Assembly: GCA_003693705.1 (NCBI GenBank)
Contig: RBZT01000706.1
Span: 29,569 to 93,568, forward strand
From: Polymyxa betae
Lineage: Eukaryota; Endomyxa; Phytomyxea; Plasmodiophorida; Plasmodiophoridae
Direction of reading: 5' to 3'
Length of the DNA stretch: 64,000 bases
A program made the position numbers and the translations under genes. Under the pieces are notes generated by a model that searched no databases, was not told the origin of the DNA, and worked only from the letters and a program-made list of their open reading frames with translations. Below are positions 52,666-64,000 of the stretch, in pieces. Numbering within the stretch: the stretch's first letter is position 1; each line of letters begins with the position of its first letter.

Positions 52666-55455
52666 ATGTCATTTGACTTCTCGAAATGGGCGTCTCAATC
52701 ATTAGCCAAGATTGAGGGCACGCTGGATCAGGCTTTTGGTCTAGAATCTACCGAGCTTCAGCAATCACAGACGGCGGCACCGCCATCACTGCCTTCGCTC
52801 TTCTCTATACCCTCTGCGCCAAGTTCTGAAACGGTCGCTGAGCAGAAATCATCCGATGACAATCTTACCGTTGATGGCTCTGAGAATTCTGAAACTATTT
52901 CGCTACACCAGCCAGTCGTCAGTATTCTGAATTTTAAATTTCATTTCTGATGCAAAACACAGAGCAATAATCTCGCGGAATCGGATAATTATAAATCGGC
53001 TGTTACCAAAGATACTGCTCCAATCAAGTTGCAGGACGACTGCAACAACAATGAATCAGGACCAACCTCCGAAGCTTCCATTGAATCCTTGAGGTCTCTG
53101 TTGGAGCAACAAAAACAACAGTGTACAGCACAAAGTGAACAGCTAGCGTTGCTTCATGCCGAAAAAGTGTAACGTCTGCTGGATGCGTTTGTTCTGACTG
53201 AAAATCTGTTTGAAAGATGGACTTGGAGGTAAAGCTGTCGCAAGTAAGCTCAATGGAACGTGAGCTGAGAGGTCTCGTAAATGAGCTAACAGCGAAAGAA
53301 CCGAATGCTGCTCAGACTGAGTTACAGAGGACAAAAGATCAAGTAAGTCGCTTCATTTTGTTTTGTCTTTTCAGTCATCTATCTAAATTTGTCTACGTTC
53401 TGGTCGTGCATTTATATCAGCCTTAGTTGCAAAGTTTACTTCTCGAAGGTGAGCAATGGTCAAAGCGACAGATGAAACTTGAAGGCGTGTTGAAGACTCT
53501 CAGAAAAGAGATGAAAGCTAAAGAATCTGAGATATCAGGGTTACGGACCGATGCTGTCACCACAGCTCAGACAATTCAGACATTGACTGACAAGTGTCAT
53601 ACTCAGGCAGAGACTGAGAAAGGTATCCTTATTGTATTCCAGGAAAGGCAATCATTTCATGCCAAATTAGGGCTTTTGGAGCGAATTGCGAGTTTAACCG
53701 GACAGTTCAATGAATTGAAGGCGGAATTGGAAAGGCTGATGCGCGAATCGGTTCTACAAGATAAAGAAACCATTGAATCGGTTGCCGTTACTGAGCGATT
53801 GGAAGCCAAACTAAGAGCACAGCAAATCGAAGCTGCTCATTGGAAAGTAGCATTCGATGAGCAAAGTGAACTTCAGGTTCGAATTTGTGTCATGCAAGAT
53901 CAGGTTGATCCCTGGTAACTGTGCATTTGATCAGTCATCTAATTTTTATATAGCTCAAAGAAGGAGAGATACGTGAGGAAACTCTTCGGCGTAATGTCAT
54001 TGATCTATCCGCTGAATTGAAATGCTTGAAAGCCGGCTCTGATCAAGAGCGCGTTCAACTTCGTGATCAGCTTCAACAGGTACATGATGCTCAGCTTAAA
54101 TCACGCTGTAGTCCAACACACTTCGCATAGGCTCGAGAGCAGCTCGATCGAGCATTATCCCAAACCGAGCAGCTTCGGCAAGAGATTCCCCTTGCAACAC
54201 AACCGCTTCTTAAACAGGTCAGTCGGCCTTCGTACACTCTTACTTTTATGTAATTGTCATTTAGATCGCGACACTTCAAGCGTTGCTGAAATCTCAGACA
54301 GAGAAATCGGAATCTACTGAATCTAAACTACTCCGAAAACTAGCTGAGGCGAAAAAAAGATTTGAGACAAGGAGGAGCTCAATGCAAACGTCCGAGAGCA
54401 ATTTAGTTGATGCACAAAAGGCTAATGAAGAACTTAAAGTTGGGTTACGGTCGTTTCTCTCGGCTGTCAGTGACCCCAAATATTTTAGTCGGAGTTGGAT
54501 TCAGCTCGGAAACAAAACGAGATGTTACTATTGGAGATTTCTGAGCTTAGAGAGACCACGGAATCATTACGCGGCAGTCTCAATCTGAAAGCGCAGCACT
54601 GTGACTCTTTGCATAAGAAGCTTACGAAAGATAAAAATGATGCACAGGAGGGTGCTAACAAGCTTCAAGAAGAGGTCGATTTCTTAGAATTAATTGCTAC
54701 TATTTTCCCAATTAGTCAATTTTACAGTTCGCTTATGCAGTGGCAAATGCTTCACGTCTGCAGAAGGAGCTTGAAGAAACGAGATCGGCCTTAGCACCAC
54801 TAGAGTTGACCTCATTGCAACAAAGCCAAGGCAATGGCTCCCTGCAACTTTTTGATAGACTGTTGTTGAAATTGAAATCTGTTTTAGATGCGAGGACAGA
54901 TGTCAGGAGAATCAATGATGAAAGACGGCAACGTTCCAGAGAGCTATCAGATTCAAAGATCGATATTCAAGATGCTAATGGTACGTCGCCCCTTTATGCC
55001 ACACGTGCCAATTGATTTAGTTTGTCTGAAGACAGCAAAAATTCTGTATTCGCTTACGAGATGAACACGCAATTGAGGAGACAGGAAGCTGAATTGGTTT
55101 CGTTGCGAGAAAGATTGTTAGAGATAGAAAGGGACAATGATATCCTTGCCGAAAAACTTGTTGAAGCTTCCGTTAAGAGCAGCTCGGACTTGGAGACAAT
55201 CAAGAATCTTCAAGCACAGTTCGATGCGCTCAATGTCAGACATGACATTGCATTAAATATCATTGGAGAGAAAACTGACCAGGTTTACTGCTCAATTTTC
55301 ATCGATCAACAGTTGTGTTGAATTTTGCTCAGGTGGATGAATTAAAGGCCGATCTAAAGGAATGTAAAGCGATTTTCAAAGAGCAACTGGAGTCGCTCCT
55401 GAGACAACAAGGCCAGGGTAGACAGAATGTTGGCAATTCGCGAAGTTTTGATTGA
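52666..55455 (+). CDS. TMF1-like golgin (Rab6-binding coiled-coil)
   Basis: A multi-exon gene with short introns (for example near 52917-52962, 53340-53428 and 55280-55333); not every junction was settled. The N-terminus (M-S-F-D-F-S-K-W-A-S-Q-S-L-A-K-I-E-G-T-L-D) matches the short amphipathic start of TMF1, which reads S-x-x-A-K-x-A-L-x-x-A-Q-K-x-I-D-x-V-L. Most of the chain is Glu/Lys/Leu coiled coil. The C-terminus has I-I-G-E-K-T-D-Q and V-D-E-L-K-A-D-L-K-E-C-K-A-I-F-K-E-Q-L, as in the TMF1 Rab6-binding end (G-E-K-x-E-x-x-E-E-L-x-x-D-L-x-D-V-K). TMF1/Sgm1 tethers vesicles at the Golgi. Confidence 0.82.
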
Positions 55456-55817
55456 GAGTCGTATTGAAAATCCTAATCCAATTCTGGTCAATGACCCTCG
55501 AGAATCTAGCCCGATGGCTCGAACTAGCAATAAATGACTGTCGAAGCCAGAATGGATACCAATTGGGTTCACAAAATTCGCTGGCCGGCATCGCCTCTGA
55601 TGCTTAAAAGAGTTCACAAACAGATTTTGATTTGTTGTTGTTTCGCTACTGATTTCACACAAGAAGGGTTTGACTTTCTGACTTGATCGTTATAACGTTA
55701 CATGAAATCAGAGCCACTCAACGGCACGGCCAAGAGTTGCAGAGCCCTTCTTCACTTCCTCTTCATTCGCCTTTACTATTGGTCTTTGATGTATAGGCGC
55801 CTTGCTATGGTCCCTTC
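55456..55817. other. intergenic between TMF1 and the VPS9 gene
   Basis: 362 bases between two plus-strand genes. No gene is seen; the segment should hold the TMF1 terminator and the VPS9 promoter. Confidence 0.4.
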
Positions 55818-57204
55818 ATGACCGGGTTCGAATTCTTCGACCTGCCTGGTCACGGTAGGCAGAAAAATGGATTGTTGGACTTAGCAGTCATGCCCCCAGC
55901 TCCCGCTCTTCCAACCGCCGCGCTTCACAGTGGATCTGTCGCTGCAGATAGACGGTCGATGACGACCGAGAGCGACGATGGACACCACTCTCCGAAGAAT
56001 TCTTGGGGATTTTTCGTAAAAAAGATGAAGAGTCCAGAAGCTGCTGGGATTAAGGCTAAAATTGCCTCGTATGTCGATTTTTCCTTACAGATGGTTGAAT
56101 CATTCATTTTCCATAGGTTGCTGCATAAAATGACAAAAGATGCTGTTCTTGATGCTCAAGCTAGTCGAGTGATCACTTCCTTTCTTGATGGACCAGTTCT
56201 CGATCGCTCTAATCCACTTTGGGTTGGAGCAACGGACGATGAGATGCGTCAAGCCAGGGAGGGATTGCAGAAGTTCATCTTGAACAAAATGTACAAACAG
56301 TTGTTTGAATCAACTCCATCTGCTCGTTTACGAGATTCAGCACTTTCGGACCACATTCACAGGCTATGGTAGGATTAACTCGATTTTAACTGCTTGGGAA
56401 TAATGAAATGTATGCTTTTGAAGGTGGATTGAGCCATCTCATTTAGACATTCCCTCGAAATATACTGCTCATCCAAAATTACAATCTGCCCGGTTAGAAC
56501 TGCAAAAACTTGATCTATTTAAGCCACCTCAAGATAAGCTTATTTGCATCTTAAACTGCTGCCAAATTATATCAAGTATATCTCGTGCCAATTTATTAAT
56601 ACTATTCTTAAGCCTATTAGACGTTTTGATGTCTTCGAGCAAGGATGGCGCCTGTATTCCCCCTTCTGCTGACGACTTTTTGCCATTACTGATTTTCGTT
56701 ATACTGCAAAGTCATCTGAATAATCCCTTTTTGAATCTTCAGTTAGTCAAATGAAGTGGAAATGATCGAAATTCAAATGTTTCATATTAGGTATATCTCC
56801 ACATTCTGTCAATCGGACGAGTTGATGGGCAGTAGTGGCTATATGTTCACACATTTCTTCTCTGCGATAACATTCGTCGAGAACATAAACGCTTCTATTT
56901 TGGTGAACTGCAATGAGAGCGAATTCGAACGGTAAGATAATCTATTCTGTCTTCCCAAATCTGAATAATGACCAGTATGTGCTATGGCAACCAATCGTTT
57001 GATGGCGAGATATCTATGAACTTTGTCGATACCTCAGTGGCTGATTTACGAGTTTCTGACCTCCCAACGTTATTACAAGAGTACAAAACGATGGCAAAAG
57101 AATTGCGATCATCCAATAGACTGGAACGAAAAAATAAGGCGTCGTTATTGAAGCCTATGTTAGGTTTGATCAAAGGATCGAGAGAAAATAAAACTGTAAA
57201 TTAA
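55818..57204 (+). CDS. VPS9-domain Rab5-type guanine nucleotide exchange factor
   Basis: Four exons (55818-56368, 56424-56741, 56791-56931, 56976-57204; introns 44-55 nt) give 412 residues. After a disordered N-terminus (Pro, Ser, Asp) a helical bundle starts near residue 75. The VPS9 core includes K-F-I-L-N-K-M-Y-K-Q-L-F, L-W-W-I-E-P-S-H-L-D-I, K-L-I-C-I-L-N-C-C-Q-I-I, A-D-D-F-L-P-L-L-I-F-V-I with the catalytic Asp region, and Q-Y-I-S-T-F-C ... G-Y-M-F-T-H-F-F-S-A-I-T-F-V-E-N-I. Such proteins (Rabex-5, Vps9, Muk1 type) load GTP on Rab5/Vps21 at endosomes. No zinc finger or CUE domain is seen. Confidence 0.88.
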
Positions 57205-57254
57205 ATGGAATGTTTCATTTAGAGTTTATTTCAAAAACCCTTTTTTTGCTTTCA

Positions 57255-57968
57255 TTATAATTCCTCGGTTCGCGTTTCATTGGGTTTGATTTTGCCATCC
57301 ATTAGCTCTGTTTGGCATTTGCCAGTTTCTAGGTCAGAAGCGCCTGGCTCCTTCAAACTGTTATACACGAGATCGGCATGTTCATGAGCCCAATTCATAA
57401 CCCGGGCTTGTTGCTCTTCTTTCATTGTTGACCTCATTTGTTCCATAATAAGACGCAACGCCTCACCATGAATATGAAATTGATCTCGGGCCCGTTCTAA
57501 ATCCCTTCGTGCATCTTCACAAGCTTGAGCAGCGGCTGCATCAATACCAAGAACTGCTGATGCTGCCATGCTACAAATCTCGTCCAGTTCTTGACAGTTG
57601 GTGTCCAGGGCATTCTGAACGCCATGACCAACCAACGACAAATTTGTCAGCATATGAACGATGCCTTTACGGATTGAGGACGTCCTTGATTTACTGGAAG
57701 CGAACAGTAACGAATTAAGCAAGTCATTGACTAAAAACTGATCGAAACTCGGACGTTGATCAACGCCCTGCAGCAGTTCGCGAAGAGTGCGGTTCTCAAT
57801 CCGATACCGGGCCAGATTCAACTCGATCTGATGCCGATCTATTCTGGCTTTCTTTCTCGCTTGTACCGAACTCAATCGGTTACGGTCGCGTCGGTTCAAA
57901 ATCGGTCCGCCAGAGACGGCGGAATCTTCAGATGCCCAATGCCCAGATGGATCATCAGGATGCGGCAT
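57255..57968 (-). CDS. bZIP-like transcription factor
   Basis: An intronless 237-residue frame from the ATG at 57968. Near residue 25 it has R-R-D-R-N-R-L-S-S-V-Q-A-R-K-K-A-R-I, in which the Asn and Arg eight apart fit the bZIP basic-region signature N-x7-R. The following helix (I-E-L-N-L-A-R-Y-R-I-E-N-R-T-L-R-E-L-L) gives a leucine-zipper-type spacing with E-N-x-x-L. The rest is a helical region with no other known domain. It probably binds DNA as a dimer. The zipper is short and imperfect, so DNA binding is inference. Confidence 0.65.
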   Translation of the reverse strand: MPHPDDPSGHWASEDSAVSGGPILNRRDRNRLSSVQARKKARIDRHQIELNLARYRIENRTLRELLQGVDQRPSFDQFLVNDLLNSLLFASSKSRTSSIRKGIVHMLTNLSLVGHGVQNALDTNCQELDEICSMAASAVLGIDAAAAQACEDARRDLERARDQFHIHGEALRLIMEQMRSTMKEEQQARVMNWAHEHADLVYNSLKEPGASDLETGKCQTELMDGKIKPNETRTEEL

Positions 57969-58208
57969 CGTGCCGGTTTCTAATGAACTGTACGTCCACG
58001 TAGTACATAGAAGGCGTCACACCCGAATTCGGTCACGTGATCATGACAGCATGCTCTTTAGGCTGCCAAAAGTCATTCATTTAAGCGAACTGAACATGAA
58101 ATATATTGTTGAAAATCCATAGATAACGGAGTTGAGATTGACGAGCATTGGGCCGGCTTGACAGTGCTGTACAGCTCATCAAGAAGGATCCGTCCCTGAT
58201 GAGTTCGC

Positions 58209-59013
58209 TTACTGTACGTTCAAGGGGCGGGCTCGTTTCGGCTCGGGAGCTATAACAACCAGATCAAAACAACGAACAGACAAAAGGATAGGTTCAGCAG
58301 GTACCATTGGGATTCCCGGTCTCATAGAACGACTTGAATAGATCGATAGCTTCTTGCTTCCTAACACCAGAGATGATCTTATACGAGTTGTCACCAGATT
58401 CGATCTTCTCGATGTTATACACCGAACCATGTCCACCGAATCGCTCATTGAAACATCCGAACAGAACCGTCTCAAACTGCAGCTGTGCAAGCAACGATGC
58501 GCACATGATACACGGCTCGCCTAGGAAAAAATGTTACCGATCCGGGCGGCGTGGTCGTACTGGTCGCCCACATGTCACGTACAGCCGACACGACTGAAAC
58601 GAAAATTGCGGGTCCCGTTCCAGGATCGACTCGACAGCCACGAATTCGCAGTGCCTCGTAGCCTATTATGGACGACTGAGCTGGCCCAGCGCGTAACGTG
58701 AATGCACCGGCGATTACGTTACGGGACGCGACTGTGTCGTTGTGGGCGCGGGCGATCACGTTGTCGTGCTGGTCCACAATGACGCATCCGACCGGGACCT
58801 CGCTCCGTTCTAGCGCTAGACGGCCCTTCATGAAGACGTCAATGAGGGCGAAATCTGCAGCGAGTTTCCGCCAACCTGAGCCAGGGCTTCGTCCATAAAC
58901 GCTTCATCGGTCATCAGCGAAGTCGGAAATATCTCGCAGTTTTCAAGAATATCAAGAAATTGGGATCGACAGCTGCCTGGAGCGACAGCTTTGCAGCAAT
59001 TATTGATTGACAT
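58209..59013 (-). CDS. ADAT2/Tad2-like tRNA adenosine deaminase, catalytic HAE motif not visible
   Basis: Visible exons: 59013-58876, then from 58825 leftward (end uncertain), 58520-58305 and 58249-58209. Family segments: E-A-F-M-D-E-A-L-A-Q joined to G-R-L-A-L-E-R-S-E-V-P-V-G-C-V-I-V-D, A-R-A-H-N-D-T, G-E-P-C-I-M-C-A-S-L-L-A-Q-L (zinc P-C-x-x-C), F-G-C-F-N-E-R-F-G-G-H-G-S-V, and C-terminal N-P-N-A-P. ADAT2 with ADAT3 makes inosine at tRNA position 34. The HAE block expected after A-S-R-N is not found; a stretch reading T-L-R-A-G-P lies there, two substitutions away from HAE codons. The middle junction is unresolved. Confidence 0.75.
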
Positions 59014-59238
59014 AGTCTGCGACAACTCTGTATGAAACAATAATGAAGATATGTTTATTAGAATTCTAACAGCTGGTTCGATGCCGGTGTGGAGAAGATT
59101 GAAACTTAGACTGGATTGTTACAGAGATAACTGCAGAGCAGCTCCATACTATTGACCAAGTTTGATTCTATGCAGGCGCTTTGATTCAGTTCTCAACCAT
59201 CGGCAAAAAAACAGCAAACATTGAAATCAGCTTTCAAA

Positions 59239-59589
59239 ATGTCAATAGACCGGCCCCGATCACACCCAAAGCTTCAACGAAAAAAACTAAACACAACGTC
59301 CAAACATCGACAACGTGAGGGAATTCAGAGTAAAATCGCTGAAATGAACGCTAGCTTGAAATGCAGAAAAGTTTCGAAGCAATCGTCACACAGACCCGGC
59401 TCCCATGAATTGTCTTCTGCTGGATATCCCTTCCATTTGACAAGAAATTCAACACAGCCACGTCCAGCTGGATCCTATACACACCCATCATCACTCTCCT
59501 ATCGATCCTTCACTAATAAAAATCATTCTACTTTGGATGGGTACAGCTTGACACGGCGTCCTGCTGCCCAATCAACATACGAGACATAG
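59239..59589 (+). CDS. small basic Ser/Arg-rich frame, doubtful
   Basis: An ATG-started frame of 116 residues, rich in Ser, Arg, Lys, Pro and His with no visible fold. It may be a small nucleic-acid-binding or disordered protein, or non-coding. No family is recognised. Confidence 0.3.
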   Translation: MSIDRPRSHPKLQRKKLNTTSKHRQREGIQSKIAEMNASLKCRKVSKQSSHRPGSHELSSAGYPFHLTRNSTQPRPAGSYTHPSSLSYRSFTNKNHSTLDGYSLTRRPAAQSTYET

Positions 59590-61401
<1,812 letters not shown>

Positions 61402-61643
61402 AGCGAGTTAATCAGTGCAGTCCAGCAAATTTAGCTGCCGACAATCTGTACGATATGATGGCGCCTGAACTACAGCTTGTACATACGGTAATTGAATGAA
61501 AGGAACAATGGGTTTGCTGTACAAGAGCAATAGTTATATAATATTTACAAAAGTTTTTTACAGCAATGCGTTCTGTCTGCCATTCAGCCAATCGCCATAT
61601 AAATTGCATGAAGCAGATTGTCGACGCCATTCGCATTGATATT

Positions 61644-62244
61644 TTACAGTTGGTGGAGGCCTTTGGTCACAGAACCGAAATAAGCTTGATGTACTGGAGG
61701 TACAATAAACAGCAAGACGACGGTAACGAGAGCGATTACGAAGGCGATCAGACCGACAACATCAGCAGGGACCACGCCGAATCGCAACTCCACGACAACT
61801 ACGAAAACCGCGATTAAAGTTGGCAATGAATAACTTGAAGAGAACGAACTGAGATCGAAAGGGATAGGACGTTGGGCAAAATTAGCTTCTGGGCTAACGC
61901 CATGAAATCGGGTCGTAATCTTCAAATAGGAATTCGGCTCTGTCGCTACGAAGACTGCCTTATCCACATCGAGAAGGCGTCGACCGGTCTTGGGGACATG
62001 TACGTGGAATTCAGCCGGATACTGCTCGGCTGGTAAACAACTGCAGCATCAACGACGATGAACATACCACAGCCGAATGGGAGATTCGAGCTTCATACGA
62101 CCGCCCTGGGACCAGATCGCCGACGTTCAGGACCAAGGTCGAGCCAGGTATGATCTCTAGCTGGATTCCAACGCCGGCATACAGGCCGATATCAGCGACG
62201 ACGATCTGTTGTAGAATAATACAGCAGATGAGTGAGACAATCAT
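61644..62244 (-). CDS. secretory membrane protein with C-terminal helices, unknown family
   Basis: From the ATG at 62244 a signal peptide (Y-M-I-V-S-L-I-C-C-I-I-L-Q-Q-I-V-V-A) leads to a lumenal region (I-P-G-S-T-L-V-L-N-V-G-D-L-V-P-G-R-S-Y-E-A). An intron near 62010-62060 (exact sites unresolved) joins it to the next exon. That exon has L-P-A-E-Q-Y-P-A-E-F-H-V, more lumenal sequence and two hydrophobic helices (L-P-T-L-I-A-V-F-V-V-V-V, and V-G-L-I-A-F-V-I-A-L-V-T-V-V-L-L-F-I-V-P). I do not recognise it. A type I or two-span ER/Golgi membrane protein fits. Confidence 0.55.
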
Positions 62245-63250
62245 ATAAGGCACTTAAGCCTCCACGAAATAAAGTGAAATGAAAATGGTAACAGTAACCG
62301 CGATTCTCTCTCTTCACCTGTTTAATGATCCCAGAGAGTGAATAAAAGTAAGAGTAAAAGTCATCATTTCGGTACTGTCTTTACCAGGTAAATTTACTTT
62401 TTTCCTCAATTCAGAAGGTAAAGTAAGGTAAATTGAGGTAAATCTTAGTCATTTATTATCGCAATTTAAGCCGGTGATTATTGGGACGATTCCACCTTCC
62501 ATGACCGCTGTTTCAAATTTCTCTTCCAGGTTTTTCCTGTAATTTGGAACACATACTCTCCAAAGCCCGAGCAACTTTTGCTATCGAATGCAGCTATACT
62601 TTAAAATTTCCGTTTCGGACCCATGATCGCACGCACAACGACTCAGTGAACATCGTATTCGACAAAGAGAGGAGTTGGCTGGTAACCTCTCTCCCAGCTT
62701 CGGCATTAGCACGTCGGACGGAAGAAGACGACGCTGGGACTGACAGAATATCGACTCGCGAATCACCAAAACACCAACAAGCGACAACGTGGACAAATGG
62801 GGGACGTTACGCGCAATGTCCACTGTGAGACCACGAGGCCGCTCTCAGTGCACTTCATTTTTTTGGCGCCGCGCATAGAATTTGGGTATTCACCGCACTA
62901 AAAATAGGTTCCGAAACCGCTCTCCAAAAATCTATTCCGAGTGCAGATTCTCTCGTAATCTTGTCGCAATTCGGACGGATTCATACTGAATGAATTATAA
63001 ACCTCATTTTACAAGGATGGGCTTAGCCCGATCCCTGCCCAAAACCCGAAAATCCGAACCATTTTATAAGCCAATCGCTCCAAACCCCAGTCGATTTGGT
63101 TTGTTTGAACAGCGCCAGCTATGGGATTCCGCTGTTTAATGTACGCTATAGCACGGCTTCATTCCAAATCACAGGCTTGGACTATTCAACTTATATCGAT
63201 ACCAATTTTAGATCGATGAATCCCAAATCTACCCTCAATTTTGATGCGCT
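62245..63250. other. intergenic, about 1 kb
   Basis: No supported gene. GTAAA-rich T/A-biased stretches occur around 62340-62450. An open frame at 62544-62828 has no recognisable content. Confidence 0.35.
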
Positions 63251-63677
63251 GCGCTCCAAGTTACAAGAGCAACGGTACTTTCCTCGTGAGACCACCTGTA
63301 GAATTCCTGAAGTTTGTACTCTTTCACTCCATACGTATCTTTCTTTATTTTTACTACAGTGCGGGCAGTCTTAAACCGACAACTTGTCTCAATTTTATTT
63401 TGAAAAAGAGGCTGCGCCAGAGGCCGCGCCGCTATCAATCACTCCGTATTANNGAGCGGTACTTCTTTACGGCATAGCGCTCCAAGTTACAAGAGCAACG
63501 GTACTTTCCTCGTGAGACCACCTGTAGAATTCCTGAAGTTTGTACTCTTTCACTCCATACGTATCTTTCTTTATTTTTACTACAGTGCGGGCAGTCTTAA
63601 ACCGACAACTTGTCTCAATTTTATTTTGAAAAAGAGGCTGCGCCAGAGGCCGCGCCGCTATCAATCACTCCGTATTA
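63251..63677. repeat. about 201-bp direct duplication, offset 226 bp, with N bases between copies
   Basis: The segment 63251-63451 recurs at 63477-63677 without visible change. Two unknown bases at 63452-63453 and a short piece repeated again near 63717 (GAGCGGTACTTCTTTACGGC) separate them. Identity over the whole length suggests an assembly artefact, although a recent duplication is possible. Confidence 0.85.
63452..63453. other. unknown bases (2 N)
   Basis: Two N at the junction of the duplicated segments, consistent with a scaffold join. Confidence 0.99.
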
Positions 63678-63678
63678 T

Positions 63679-64000
63679 AGTTCATCCAGTATTTTTTCAG
63701 GGATTCTGCGGTGTGAGCGGTACTTCTTTACGGCATATTCAACCTGCGCCGGTGTCAGTCGAACATCTCCCTCTTTCAACGATAGGCGTCAATGTAGCGC
63801 TCTGATTTGCGAGCAAACCGGCGGATGCTGGATATGGACACTGTATTTAAAGCCAATGGCACCATTGTCTGCAGTGTCTTCCACGAGTAATCGCAATGCT
63901 TACGAGTGTACGCCTTGCATGCTCCCCAAAACATTTCAATGAAATTAAACTCCGGATGGAATTTAGGATAAAAAATAATGCAATGTCCGGTGGCCTCAAC
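63679..64000 (-). pseudogene. DDE transposase C-terminal region, frameshifted, truncated by the window edge
   Basis: Entering from the right end on the minus strand, the frame reads I-I-F-Y-P-K-F-H-P-E-F-N-F-I-E-M-F-W-G-A, the usual third-acidic-residue region of DDE_3/IS630-Tc1-related transposases (N-F-I-E-x-x-W). R-R-F-A-R-K, Y-I-D-A-Y-R and then a stop follow. In another frame the family end L-T-P-A-Q-V-E-Y-A-V-K-K-Y-R-S-H-R continues, so the gene is broken by a frameshift. The first two catalytic acids would lie outside the window. Confidence 0.8.

Overview
The window is nuclear DNA from a compact, intron-bearing eukaryote. Genes lie on both strands, usually a few hundred bases apart. 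Most carry GT-AG introns of only about 43-56 nt, with a few of 100-244 nt. The gene set is clearly eukaryotic: PKA catalytic subunit, WAPL, NUF2, GCN5, FANCL, ARMC8, TMF1, VPS9 RabGEF, full-length ABCA transporter, CASD1, SNAP-25-like SNARE. There are also several predicted secreted, low-complexity proteins and a CAP/PR-1-like protein. My best guess is a stramenopile of oomycete type, because of the tiny introns, gene density and secreted repeat proteins. That is inference; no lineage-diagnostic marker was proven.

Layout. 0-9.7 kb: truncated PH-domain gene, coiled-coil gene, PKA, hydroxymethylbilane synthase, SUZ-domain protein, WAPL-like cohesin release factor, tryptophan 2,3-dioxygenase, sphingomyelin-synthase-like PAP2 protein. 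9.9-27.4 kb: two paralogous secreted Pro/Gly/Ala-rich proteins flank a 1,724-residue ABCA transporter, a secreted tandem-repeat protein (with a 58-base assembly gap), ribose-5-phosphate isomerase, a SNAP-25-like SNARE, a CAP-domain secreted protein and an ankyrin protein. 28.9-41.4 kb: FANCL, an inverted pair of unrecognised multi-pass membrane paralogues, ZC3HC1/NIPA-like, FAHD1-like (with an apparent frameshift), a four-TM protein, a zinc-finger protein, CASD1-like O-acetyltransferase, and a secreted His/Asp-rich protein made of many small symmetric exons. 41.4-46.9 kb is sparser: a DDE transposase relic, a Tag-like glycosylase, a VTT/TVP38-type membrane protein. 46.9-61.4 kb: aldo/keto reductase-like, ARMC8, NUF2, TMF1, VPS9 protein, bZIP-like, ADAT2-like deaminase, GCN5. 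The right end holds a membrane protein, a suspicious tandem duplication around a 2-base gap, and a broken DDE transposase.

The genes do not form an operon-like pathway. They are mostly housekeeping genes with a block enriched in predicted secreted proteins at 10-27 kb. Gene models were spliced by eye from conserved residues, reading phase and GT-AG sites. Where exon phases are said to close, the joined model keeps one open frame to its stop. Family names come from remembered family motifs, not from a database search.
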